This document shows positions 37,148 through 45,236 of a stretch of 64,000 nt of DNA, one piece after another. Source of the stretch: Sellimonas catena (GTDB lineage Bacteria; Bacillota; Clostridia; Lachnospirales; Lachnospiraceae); assembly GCF_045063725.1 (NCBI RefSeq), contig NZ_CP173695.1; one strand, written 5' to 3'. The notes under the pieces are model-generated. The model was not told the DNA's origin and made no database searches. It saw only the letters and a list, made by a program, of their open reading frames with translations. The first letter of the stretch is position 1. Each line of letters starts with the position of its first letter. Both the position numbers and the translations under genes were made by a program.

Positions 37148-37528
37148 ATGAAAACTTTACCACATGATCACGGCCAGACATTTGAACACATGCCGGATCA
37201 GATTCCAAATCCGGAAGACTTTCAGATTGTCGCGGATCTGTTCAAACAGATGAGCGATCAGAGCCGGATCCGGATTTTCTGGCTTTTATGCCACTGCGAG
37301 GAATGTGTCATCAATATCTCCTCGCTTGTAGAAATGAGCAGCCCGGCAGTCTCCCACCATCTGAAACAGTTAAAAATCACCGGACTGATTGTCAGCCGGC
37401 GGGAAGGAAAAGAAGTCTATTATAAAGCGGCCGACACGGTACAGGCTCAACTGCTTCATCGCATGATCGAGCAGGTGATCCAGATTTCCTGTCCTTCTTC
37501 CTCACCCAGTCATAAAGAGGGGAAATAG
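37148..37528 (+). CDS. ArsR/SmtB-family metalloregulator
   Basis: A 126-residue winged-helix repressor. The N-terminus is His-rich (MKTLPHDHGQTFEHM). Helix alpha-3 carries LLCHCEECVI, close to the ELCVCDL metal site of CadC/ArsR but with an extra cysteine, and the recognition helix is SSPAVSHHLKQLKITGLI. The end has a cysteine. It is divergent from the HMA-ATPase genes with the operator-like palindrome between, so Zn/Cd de-repression is likely. Start ATG follows AAAGGAGG. Confidence 0.9.
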   Translation: MKTLPHDHGQTFEHMPDQIPNPEDFQIVADLFKQMSDQSRIRIFWLLCHCEECVINISSLVEMSSPAVSHHLKQLKITGLIVSRREGKEVYYKAADTVQAQLLHRMIEQVIQISCPSSSPSHKEGK

Positions 37529-37531
37529 AAT

Positions 37532-38560
37532 ATGAAACATGAGCCATTCATTCAGATCGAATCTATTTTATGCGATATTCCAAACGGTTCCCTTGTTCTT
37601 GAACAGCACACGGATGATCATCAGGGAAGCAACCTGTTTACAGAGCAGTTCGAATCACAGACGTCCGGAAAAGGGAAACTGGAGATCTATCCTGTATTTC
37701 CCGGCATCCTGCTTTCTCTCGACTGGTTTCTGGCAGATCAGGTCTCTTTCCGGCATGGTGCCAACCGTCATATTCTTGAAATTACCCACTGCCGTTTCGG
37801 CCGAATCGGTTGGAATTTCAAAAGCGGAACCTCCGTCTACCTCGGAAGCGGGGATCTGTCCCTGCACAGTACAGACTGCTGTGCAGATTCTGTTATGACA
37901 TTTCCGCTTGGTTACTGCGAAGGGATCAGTATTTTTATCAATCTGAAAGAACTTTCTTTGCACATGCCTCCGATTTTACGGGACATAATGCTGGATCCGG
38001 ACCTTCTATATCGATGGTTCTGTCTGCCGGAGACCCCGGCCGTTCTTCCGTCCGGGCCGGATATTGACGTCATTTTCCGCCCATTATACGGACTTCCGGA
38101 ACAGCTCCGCATGCCATATTTTAAATTGAAAGTTCAGGAACTGCTTCTCTATTTATACCGCCTGTCCCCGGAGATCTCGGCCCCTGCCCAGGTCCAGTCC
38201 CGGCAGGCCGCACTGATGCAGGAGATCCATCATCAGCTTACGGAACACCTGGACCGCCGGTATACGATTGAAGAGCTGTCCCGCCAGTATCTGATCAACA
38301 CTTCCTCGCTCAAAGAAATTTTTAAAGGCGTTTACGGAATGCCCATTGCAACTTATATGAAAGAATTCCGGATCCGCAAGGCGATGGAACTTCTGCAGCA
38401 GACAGACGATAGCATTGCCGAGATTGCCGCAAAAGTAGGATACGAAACACAGGGGAAATTCGCCAAGGCATTTAAAGAATTTACCAATCTGACACCGAGC
38501 AGTTATCGAAAAAAATACAGAGAAGGAAATTTTATCCAGCAGAAGCGGACAGACGTATGA
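37532..38560 (+). CDS. AraC-family transcriptional regulator
   Basis: A 342-residue regulator with a C-terminal AraC domain (about residues 235-335): EELSRQYLINTSSLKEIFK, IAEIAAKVGYETQGKFAKAF, ending LTPSSYRKKYRE. The N-terminal part resembles PchR-like AraC proteins and ends in a helical linker. It starts three bases after the arsR-type stop and so belongs to that operon. It may regulate copA or a metal uptake system; the target is not visible. Confidence 0.85.
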   Translation: MKHEPFIQIESILCDIPNGSLVLEQHTDDHQGSNLFTEQFESQTSGKGKLEIYPVFPGILLSLDWFLADQVSFRHGANRHILEITHCRFGRIGWNFKSGTSVYLGSGDLSLHSTDCCADSVMTFPLGYCEGISIFINLKELSLHMPPILRDIMLDPDLLYRWFCLPETPAVLPSGPDIDVIFRPLYGLPEQLRMPYFKLKVQELLLYLYRLSPEISAPAQVQSRQAALMQEIHHQLTEHLDRRYTIEELSRQYLINTSSLKEIFKGVYGMPIATYMKEFRIRKAMELLQQTDDSIAEIAAKVGYETQGKFAKAFKEFTNLTPSSYRKKYREGNFIQQKRTDV

Positions 38561-38580
38561 AAACGTCTGTCCGTTTTTCT
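38546..38580 (+). terminator. Terminator overlapping the end of the AraC gene
   Basis: CGGACAGACGT pairs with ACGTCTGTCCG over a 6-base loop ATGAAA that contains the TGA stop codon, followed by TTTTTC. It separates arsR-araC from copA. Confidence 0.85.
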
Positions 38581-38761
38581 ACTTCTTCCATTTGGACTAA
38601 TTTTATTTCTGATTGGGCAAGTCAAACTTTTTGTTTTGGATTATACTAAAGCCACACAGATACTCATACCCCGTATATGTGTATTTGTTTCCTCATAAGA
38701 ATATACATGGTCGTGATGCGGCGGTTTTATTCCAGCCGTGCGGCCAGAAAGGAGAATAGAT

Positions 38762-41428
38762 ATGCAGGAAAAATACAATGTGACCGGCATGAGCTGTGCT
38801 GCCTGCTCTTCCCGTGTGGAAAAAGCAGTCTCGGCTCTTCCCGGCATGAAAGAGTGTTCGGTCAACCTCTTAAAAAACAGCATGGTCGTCAACTACGATG
38901 ACCAGACTTTGACCGGAGCCGATATTATTCAGGCAGTCGAGAAGGCCGGATACGGTGCTTCCTTACAGACTGGAGGGCAGAAGAAAGCATCTTCCGCAAC
39001 AGCGCAGTCCGCATCTGCCATTGCCGCAAAGCAAGAATATGAGAGCATGAAACGGAGGGTGATCTGGTCCTTTGTCTTCACGGTCCCGCTGTTTTATCTT
39101 TCCATGGGACATATGATGGGCTGGCCGCTGCCGGATATTTTCCTTGGCACGGAAAATTCCATGATCTACGCCTTTACCCTGTTTCTACTCCTGATTCCGG
39201 TCGTATTTATCAACTTCAAATACTACCGTGTCGGGTTTAAGACACTGATTCACAGATCCCCGAACATGGATTCCCTGATCGCCCTCGGATCCGGCGCTTC
39301 TCTCGCATACGGCATCTACGCATTGTACAAGATCTCATTCGGTCTCGGACACGGGGATATCGCGATGGTGCATCAATTTTCCCACGACCTGTACTTTGAG
39401 GGTGCAGGCACGATCCTGACGCTGATCACCCTCGGCAAGTTTTTCGAGGCACGTGCAAAAGGCAGGACTTCCGATGCCATCAACAAGCTTCTGAACCTTG
39501 CCCCGAAGACCGCAACCGTCATCCGTGACGGTGTGGAATCCACAATTCCGGTGGAAGAACTGGAAAAAGGTGATATACTGATTGTAAAGGCCGGCGAATC
39601 CATCCCGGTAGACGGAATCCTGATGGAAGGCTCTGCCTCCATTGATGAATCTGCGATAACAGGCGAAAGTATTCCTGTTGACAAGCAGGCCGGAGATAAA
39701 GTTATCGGCGCAACTGTCAATAAGAGTGGATATTTCAAAATGCAGGCAACCAAAGTCGGGGACGAAACCGCTCTTGCACAGATTATCCGTCTCGTGGATG
39801 AAGCGACCAGTTCCAAGGCTCCGATCGCAAAGCTTGCAGATAAGGTAGCCGGCGTTTTCGTCCCAATTGTCATTACCATTGCCATTGTTTCCGCTGTTGT
39901 CTGGATGATCCTGGGAGCATCCTTTGAATTTGCGCTGACCATCGCCGTTTCCGTTCTGGTTGTCTCCTGTCCATGTGCGCTTGGACTTGCGACTCCGACC
40001 GCAATCATGGTCGGCACCGGCCGCGGCGCTACAAACGGAATTCTGATCAAGTCCGCAGAGGCGCTGGAAACCGCCCACTCGATCCAGACGGTTGTCATGG
40101 ATAAGACGGGTACAATCACCCAGGGAAAACCGATGGTGACCGATATTGTCTGCGAGCCGAAAGTGTCGGAAGCCCGACTTCTTCAAGTGGCTGCATCTCT
40201 GGAAAAGCTCTCTGAGCATCCACTTGGACATGCGATTGTCGAGGAAGCAGAAAACCACCAGATCGCGTATCTTGCAGTACAGAACTTTCAGCAGATACCG
40301 GGGCAGGGCATCAAGGGAACAATCGACGGCGTAGAATATCTGGCCGGCAACCAGAAGATGATGGACGCCTTTTCCATCCATGATCCGGCACTGGAGCAGT
40401 TACAGGATAAAATGGCATCCGACGGCAAGACACCGTTATACTTTGCCGAAGGCGGACGGCTTCTTGGCATGATCGCTGTAGCCGATGTCGTAAAACCGAC
40501 AAGCCGTCATGCTGTCAAAGAGCTTCAGGCCATGGGAATTGAAGTCGTCATGCTGACCGGAGACCACAAAAAGACTGCCGAAGCAATCCGCCGGCAGGTC
40601 GGTGTGGACCGAGTTATCGCCGAAGTGCTCCCTCAGGATAAGGAAGAAGAAATCCGCCGGATTCAGGAAAGCGGCAAAAAAACCGCCATGGTCGGTGATG
40701 GAATCAACGATGCTCCGGCCCTTGCCAGAGCAGATGTCGGAATCGCCATCGGCGCAGGTACTGACATCGCCATGGAATCCGCTGACATTGTCCTGATGAA
40801 GAACGACCTGCTGGATGTAGCAGGCGCCATCGAACTGAGCAAAGCGACCATCCGCAACATCAAGGAAAACCTGTTCTGGGCCTTTTTCTACAATGCAATC
40901 TGTATCCCTGTTGCTGCCGGATGCTTCTACACCGCCTTTGGTCTGAAAATGAATCCGATGGTTGCGGCTCTCGCCATGAGCTTCAGTTCCGTCTTTGTCG
41001 TAAGCAATGCACTCCGCCTGCGCTTCTTCAAGCCGAAACACGGATCCGCTGCCGCTTCCGCCAATACGGAGACAGAGATAAAGCCGTTTACTGTTACACA
41101 CACGACGATAGCAGAACACGTCTCTTCCGAAGAGCCTTCCGCCAGGGAAGCCCTCCCGCAAGAAGACTGCTGTCAAAATAAAACGAAACAAAATACAGGA
41201 GGTATCACAATGAAAAAACAACTCTCAGTAGAAGGAATGATGTGCCAGAACTGCGTAAAGCACGTAAAGAAAGCTCTTGAAGCAATCGAGGGTGCAACGG
41301 ATGTTGTTGTCAGCCTGGAAGACAAGACAGCAACTGTCTGTGTACCGGAATCCGTTACAGATGAAATGCTCACTGCCGCTGTTACAGAAGAAGGATATGA
41401 AGTAACAGGCGTTCAGACCATTGCTTAA
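38762..41428 (+). CDS. copA: Copper-exporting P-type ATPase with C-terminal CopZ-like domain
   Basis: An 888-residue Cu+ ATPase. An N-terminal HMA domain has GMSCAACSSRVEKAV at about residue 9. The core follows with eight helices, TGES in AITGESIPVDKQ, the ion motif VVSCPCALGLATPTA, DKTGTITQGKPM, the SEHPLG N-domain motif and GDGINDAPALARADVG. After the last helices a 65-residue loose linker with DCCQNK leads to a second HMA domain (about 817-888) with GMMCQNCVKHVKKA. That domain has its own Shine-Dalgarno and ATG (see next entry). I choose the ATG at 38762, after AGGAG. Exports copper to the outside. Confidence 0.93.
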   Translation: MQEKYNVTGMSCAACSSRVEKAVSALPGMKECSVNLLKNSMVVNYDDQTLTGADIIQAVEKAGYGASLQTGGQKKASSATAQSASAIAAKQEYESMKRRVIWSFVFTVPLFYLSMGHMMGWPLPDIFLGTENSMIYAFTLFLLLIPVVFINFKYYRVGFKTLIHRSPNMDSLIALGSGASLAYGIYALYKISFGLGHGDIAMVHQFSHDLYFEGAGTILTLITLGKFFEARAKGRTSDAINKLLNLAPKTATVIRDGVESTIPVEELEKGDILIVKAGESIPVDGILMEGSASIDESAITGESIPVDKQAGDKVIGATVNKSGYFKMQATKVGDETALAQIIRLVDEATSSKAPIAKLADKVAGVFVPIVITIAIVSAVVWMILGASFEFALTIAVSVLVVSCPCALGLATPTAIMVGTGRGATNGILIKSAEALETAHSIQTVVMDKTGTITQGKPMVTDIVCEPKVSEARLLQVAASLEKLSEHPLGHAIVEEAENHQIAYLAVQNFQQIPGQGIKGTIDGVEYLAGNQKMMDAFSIHDPALEQLQDKMASDGKTPLYFAEGGRLLGMIAVADVVKPTSRHAVKELQAMGIEVVMLTGDHKKTAEAIRRQVGVDRVIAEVLPQDKEEEIRRIQESGKKTAMVGDGINDAPALARADVGIAIGAGTDIAMESADIVLMKNDLLDVAGAIELSKATIRNIKENLFWAFFYNAICIPVAAGCFYTAFGLKMNPMVAALAMSFSSVFVVSNALRLRFFKPKHGSAAASANTETEIKPFTVTHTTIAEHVSSEEPSAREALPQEDCCQNKTKQNTGGITMKKQLSVEGMMCQNCVKHVKKALEAIEGATDVVVSLEDKTATVCVPESVTDEMLTAAVTEEGYEVTGVQTIA
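41197..41428 (+). CDS. copZ: Nested in-frame CopZ-like metallochaperone inside copA
   Basis: Inside the copA frame, AGGAGG at 41197-41202 stands seven bases before an in-frame ATG at 41210. The 72-residue product would start MKKQLSVEGMMCQNCVKHVK and end at the copA stop, which is exactly a free CopZ copper chaperone. The same codons also extend CopA as its C-terminal domain. So one gene may make both a fused and a free chaperone. Nothing else explains an ideal ribosome site at this spot; expression is inferred, not shown. Confidence 0.65.
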
Positions 41429-41455
41429 ATAGCTTCATTACTCTCTATTTGCACA

Positions 41456-41505
41456 AAAGCTGGAAGAAACCGTGCCTTTCAAAAGGACTGGTTTCTTCCA
41501 GCTTT
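41456..41505. terminator. Strong bidirectional terminator
   Basis: A perfect 16-base stem, AAAGCTGGAAGAAACC with GGTTTCTTCCAGCTTT, 18-base loop, then ATTTTT. It lies between convergent copA and the rubrerythrin gene. Confidence 0.88.
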
Positions 41506-41516
41506 ATTTTTACATA

Positions 41517-42185
41517 TTAGTAGTTCTTTTTATGCACTTCAAAGTAGGACTGGCTGTAGCTGCATACCGGGCATACATCCGGAGCTTTTGTTCCTACATG
41601 GATGTGTCCACACACGCGGCATTCCCATACAGTTTCTTCGATTTTCTCAAATACCTGTCCTTTTTCAAGATTCTCCAGAAGCTGTCTGTAACGTTCCTCA
41701 TGACGTTTTTCGATCGCGCCTACTCTCCGGAACCGTTCTGCAAGATCATGAAAACCTTCTTCCTCGGCATCTTTCGCCATGCGCTCATACATATCGGTCC
41801 ACTCATAATTTTCTCCTGCTGCTGCCGCCAGGAGGTTTTCTTTACTTGTCCCGATGTGTCCTAATTCCTGATACCACAGGCGGGCATGTTCCTGTTCGTT
41901 GCGGGCTGTCTGGAGGAATAATTCCGCTATCTGCTCATATCCTTCTCTCTGTGCAACCTGCGCAAAAAAGGTGTATTTATTTCTTGCCTGGCTTTCCCCT
42001 GAGAATGCTTCCTGAAGATTCTTTTCTGTCTTTGTTCCGGCATACGGAGAAGTTCCTGCCGCCGGTATTTCCTCTATCTTTTCAAAAGAGGATGCCGGCT
42101 GTTTGCAGATCGGACATACAAAGTCTTCCGGCAGAGTCTCTCCTTCATAAATATAACCACAGATCTTACATTTCCATTTTGTCAT
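41517..42185 (-). CDS. Rubrerythrin with rubredoxin domains at both ends
   Basis: A 222-residue peroxide-reducing protein. An N-terminal rubredoxin-like domain (WKCKICGYIYEGE, FVCPICKQP; residues 4-40) precedes the diiron four-helix bundle with EXXH pairs (AFSGESQARNKY, ARNEQEHARLW, IEKRHEERY). A second rubredoxin-like domain closes the protein (WECRVCGHIHVG, DVCPVCSYSQSYF). It detoxifies H2O2 with electrons from rubredoxin or NAD(P)H partners. The ATG at 42185 has no ribosome site: the transposon end starts five bases upstream. A GTG at 42203 would lie inside that end. Confidence 0.9.
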   Translation of the reverse strand: MTKWKCKICGYIYEGETLPEDFVCPICKQPASSFEKIEEIPAAGTSPYAGTKTEKNLQEAFSGESQARNKYTFFAQVAQREGYEQIAELFLQTARNEQEHARLWYQELGHIGTSKENLLAAAAGENYEWTDMYERMAKDAEEEGFHDLAERFRRVGAIEKRHEERYRQLLENLEKGQVFEKIEETVWECRVCGHIHVGTKAPDVCPVCSYSQSYFEVHKKNY

Positions 42186-42305
42186 TGTGTTGTCGAGCGA
42201 CACTTTCTGGTAGCCACAAACAGCATTTTATAATCGCCAACTTTTCCAGAAAAAAAGCACAATCGCATCTCAACGACACGGTCATGCCTCTTTTCCTGCA
42301 TTCTT

Positions 42306-43112
42306 TCAGCTCAGTGCCTGGTTATTGATTGCCGCCAGCATCACCTCGGCATCGATCACCTTTTTCTCCATCTGGCTTCCCAAAGTCATCGCGTCTGTCA
42401 TTACATTATCAATCAGACGCGGATTTCCCTGGCTGTAGCTGTGGACGGAGCTGATTGCCGCGGTATCGATGATCTCCGGGCTGCCTCCTGCATTCCGGAT
42501 CTTCTGCCGGATATAATCCGGCACCTCCTGGTCTGTAAGCCCGTGGAAGTTGTAGTGGACCACGATTCTCTGCCGCAGCGCCTCGTTGACCTGTTTCTCT
42601 AGGATGTGGTTCAGGTAGGGCTCCCCACAGAGAATCAGGGAGAAGCAGTTCACCGAATCATACTTCTGGTTCATCAGCATTTTCAAATCCCTCAGGATAC
42701 TGCTGTTCAGGTACTGTGCTTCATCCAGGATACAGATGAACGGCTGCCGTTTCTCTTTGTACAGATAATACAGCCGTTCCTGGATCGACTTAAACATCTG
42801 GCTCTTCCCGAATCCGGATTCCAGCCCCAGCGCTTCACACAGCTGGCGGTAGAATTCCTGCACGCTTACGGTTGACAGACACAGATAGGCGCACTGGTAC
42901 AGGTTCGGATTCAGTTTTTTCGAAAAGCACCGCAGCGCGAACGTCTTTCCCATCCCCGGGCTTGCAGTAAACACCCCGATCCCCCTGATCTCCTTCAGGT
43001 ATTCCAGCCGGGCTGTCATCTCACGGAAATCTTCAGACTCAAAAGCGTCTTTCTCTTTTACCATCTGTTTATCAAACGGGTTAAAACTCAGCCCATAATA
43101 ATCAGTGTACAT
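42306..43112 (-). CDS. AAA+ transposition ATPase (TniB/ExeA-like)
   Basis: A 268-residue AAA ATPase beginning MYTDYYGLSFNPFDKQM, the ExeA-type start. Walker A is FTASPGMGKTFALR near residue 48, Walker B FICILDEAQYL near 130, sensor-like LILCGEPYLNHIL near 165, and the end has NPRLIDNVMTDAM. In TniB/IstB/MuB roles such proteins bind target DNA and activate the transposase. The ATG at 43112 follows GGAGG and overlaps the transposase end by 11 bases, so the two are coupled. Confidence 0.85.
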   Translation of the reverse strand: MYTDYYGLSFNPFDKQMVKEKDAFESEDFREMTARLEYLKEIRGIGVFTASPGMGKTFALRCFSKKLNPNLYQCAYLCLSTVSVQEFYRQLCEALGLESGFGKSQMFKSIQERLYYLYKEKRQPFICILDEAQYLNSSILRDLKMLMNQKYDSVNCFSLILCGEPYLNHILEKQVNEALRQRIVVHYNFHGLTDQEVPDYIRQKIRNAGGSPEIIDTAAISSVHSYSQGNPRLIDNVMTDAMTLGSQMEKKVIDAEVMLAAINNQALS

Positions 43113-44391
43113 CTTCCCCACCTCCAAGTACTGTGCTGTAATCAATCGACACTTGGTTCTTACGCTTTGTTCTCCCATTTTCCGCCCGGTTTGTCAGGCG
43201 CATCGGATGCCGCTTCCCTTCCGAAAATACCCATGCTTTCTCCGGGTCATCCGGAAGGTAACGCACCTCTACCTTCTGTCCGATGAACTGCATCGGCGCA
43301 TCGTAACACCGGGAATCCAGTTCGACAGTGGCATCCCGTGATACTCTGCGGGTCGCGCGGTTCAGGAAACATTCGTCCAGCCATTCCGGTGACTTTGGCT
43401 TCCTTACCGGACGCCCGCTGTGGAGATAACGGGAAAGCGGCGTTTCCCCTGTCGTGGAATGCTCTGTCGTATTGTGTTTCCGGATATATGCTGCCAGGAG
43501 ATTATTGAACTCCTCCAGGGAGCGGATCTGGCTGATGTCGAGCCCGTAGAGCCATCTTTCCTTGAGCGTCCTGAAATTTCGCTCCACCTTCCCCTTGCTG
43601 GCCCCATCCCGGACAGGGGTATGCAGAAGCACTGTCCCAATGGATGCGCAGATCATATCTAGCTGCCGGTTTTTGTAGGGCGCGCCGGAGTCCACATACA
43701 GCTTGTCCGGGATACCATAAGCCGCAACTGCATCCTTGAGGACCTTCTGGAAGTTGTATGCATTCTCCTGGTAAAAGATCTGCCCGCCTACGATCATCCG
43801 GGAGTAGTCGTCCAGGATCATGATCAGATATGTCCTGTGCTTTTTCCCGTTTTCTTCCAGATACGGAAGGTAACACGTATCCGCCTGATACATTCCTCCG
43901 AAATACGCCTCTTCGAACGCTTTCCGGTCACGGCCGGCCAGCGCCGCGTCTGCACTTTTCAGCCCGTTGCGTTTCACAAATCTCTGGACGGTTGCCACGG
44001 AAACCGTTGCCGGGATCAGGCTTTCCTGCACCAGCCTGGCATGGACCTGCGTTGCGTTCAGCCTCGGATATTTCTGCTTGATCCGGTAGATCTCATCGAT
44101 TGCTTCCTCTGTAAGTACCCGGGTCTTTCCCAGGTCTGACCGCGTTTTTGGCGTCAGGGCGTCAATCCCGCCATTCCGGTAAAGGGATACCCATTTCCCG
44201 ATCGTTTTGGGCTTGTATTTCACTATCCGCCCATCCGGAAGACGCATCGGGGTCTGGGCTACCCTTCTGCAGTATGCCATGACCGATTCATCCGGATAGG
44301 TCTCCTGGATCACCGGCGCAATCATCCCAAACCGGAGCCGTGCGATCTCCATCAATTCATCCATTCTGTCTGTTTTCTTTTGCTGTTCCAT
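43102..44391 (-). CDS. DDE transposase (TniA/Mu-like, rve superfamily)
   Basis: A 429-residue transposase. A helix-turn-helix region (about residues 60-150: KTIGKWVSLYRNGG, YPRLNATQVHARL) precedes the RNase-H-fold core. The catalytic triad is visible as GGMYQADTCYLPY, KLYVDSGAPYKN and GASKGKVERNFRTLKERW. A Mu-type C-terminal beta domain follows (VSRDATVELDSRCYDAP, VEVRYLPDDPEKAWVF). Active residues are intact, so it may be functional. Confidence 0.9.
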   Translation of the reverse strand: MEQQKKTDRMDELMEIARLRFGMIAPVIQETYPDESVMAYCRRVAQTPMRLPDGRIVKYKPKTIGKWVSLYRNGGIDALTPKTRSDLGKTRVLTEEAIDEIYRIKQKYPRLNATQVHARLVQESLIPATVSVATVQRFVKRNGLKSADAALAGRDRKAFEEAYFGGMYQADTCYLPYLEENGKKHRTYLIMILDDYSRMIVGGQIFYQENAYNFQKVLKDAVAAYGIPDKLYVDSGAPYKNRQLDMICASIGTVLLHTPVRDGASKGKVERNFRTLKERWLYGLDISQIRSLEEFNNLLAAYIRKHNTTEHSTTGETPLSRYLHSGRPVRKPKSPEWLDECFLNRATRRVSRDATVELDSRCYDAPMQFIGQKVEVRYLPDDPEKAWVFSEGKRHPMRLTNRAENGRTKRKNQVSIDYSTVLGGGEDVH

Positions 44392-44483
44392 TTCTTATCG
44401 CCTCCGGTTACAGCATACCTCTGCCCCTGTGCATCGTACATGCCGGGATTATGGGAAGCATCCGAACCGCTTTGTCTGAAATT

Positions 44484-45050
44484 TCATCGGTGATGGAAAT
44501 CTGACGCATGGTATGCCTGGAGAAAGGAATGCCGGAACGAATCCCAGAACTGGGAGAGCTGCATCCCATCTATCTTTCCGATGAAGTCAGATCCCTTTTC
44601 CTGTGCATCGTCCAGGACTCCCAGGATTAGCCGTTTATGGGAAAGGAACAGGCTGCGGAAGGTATAAAGCGTGGAATGGACAATCTGGTATCTTTCACAA
44701 ATTTTTTCTACTGTATGGACATGCAGGAAATAGGCTTCCAGCACTGTCAGGACAAAGCGCAGGCTGTAGGAAGAATAGGGGATCAGCATTTCGGGAAGAA
44801 GGGCATGGGTATGTCCGCAGGAGATACACTTTACCCGTGGGACACGCAGAATTACCGTCACTGGCCCGTTATTCTTTAAAGTGACCATGTAACGGGGATA
44901 GACATCGTGAAGGATCAGATGTCCTTTCGAATTGCAGTAAGGGCAGGAGTGATCGGAAAGGTTCAAGCTGCGGACCGCTTGGTCAAACCACTCCTGGTCT
45001 GAGATTTTTATTTCTTTCAGCTTGCAAAACAGATTGAAAATGCGTATCAT
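44484..45050 (-). CDS. Zinc-finger/HTH protein of the transposon (DUF6431-like)
   Basis: A 188-residue protein. It has a zinc-ribbon-like pattern of two CxxC pairs (SCPYCNSKGH, VKCISCGHTHALLPEM) and then a helical part with a helix-turn-helix look (TVEKICERYQIVHSTLYTF). It precedes the DDE transposase by 92 bases. Zinc fingers plus HTH in a TniA-TniB element recall the target-selector TniQ in general design, but I see no sequence relationship that would prove it. Ends HASDFHHR. Confidence 0.6.
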   Translation of the reverse strand: MIRIFNLFCKLKEIKISDQEWFDQAVRSLNLSDHSCPYCNSKGHLILHDVYPRYMVTLKNNGPVTVILRVPRVKCISCGHTHALLPEMLIPYSSYSLRFVLTVLEAYFLHVHTVEKICERYQIVHSTLYTFRSLFLSHKRLILGVLDDAQEKGSDFIGKIDGMQLSQFWDSFRHSFLQAYHASDFHHR

Positions 45051-45236
45051 AGTATCTGGATACTTCCTTCGGGATGTATTTGTTGAAAGAGGGAACCGGT
45101 TCTTGCCAAGGAAGGGGGTCCTTCTTTTTTATTATAATCCTGTCTGTAAAGAGAAAAGAGCATGCAGTAAATCACGGCATACTCTCATCATTCTTCTGAT
45201 CCATCTATTCTTACTATCTGCTTTTTTCTTTCAATC

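Larger units (their letters stand above)
42191..45130 (-). mobile_element. Mu/TniA-like transposon with three genes; right end not resolved
   Basis: The element holds an AAA ATPase (TniB/ExeA-like), a DDE transposase (TniA-like) and a zinc-finger protein, all on the minus strand. A likely end at 42191 begins TGTCGAGCGACAC; it starts with TGTC as Tn402/Tn7-like elements do and is itself a short inverted repeat. CGACAC recurs at 42274 and AATCGC at 42232 and 42261, as expected for subterminal transposase sites. I found no matching inverted end between 45051 and 45236, so the right limit is approximate, and the element may be truncated or use unlike ends. Confidence 0.6.

Noticed and set aside
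38641..38760. Possible CsoR- or CopY-type operator upstream of copA (CCCCGTATATG area)
   Set aside because: I could not find a convincing inverted repeat of either type, so no site is claimed.
39335..40381. Minus-strand frame of 348 codons inside copA
   Set aside because: Shadow of the clearly conserved CopA core; no ribosome site or family pattern.
45051..45236. Matching inverted end of the TniA-like transposon
   Set aside because: No CGACA end or TGTGT target duplication was found by eye; the GGAACCGGTTC palindrome and AAGGA/TCCTT hairpin here are not related to the other end.
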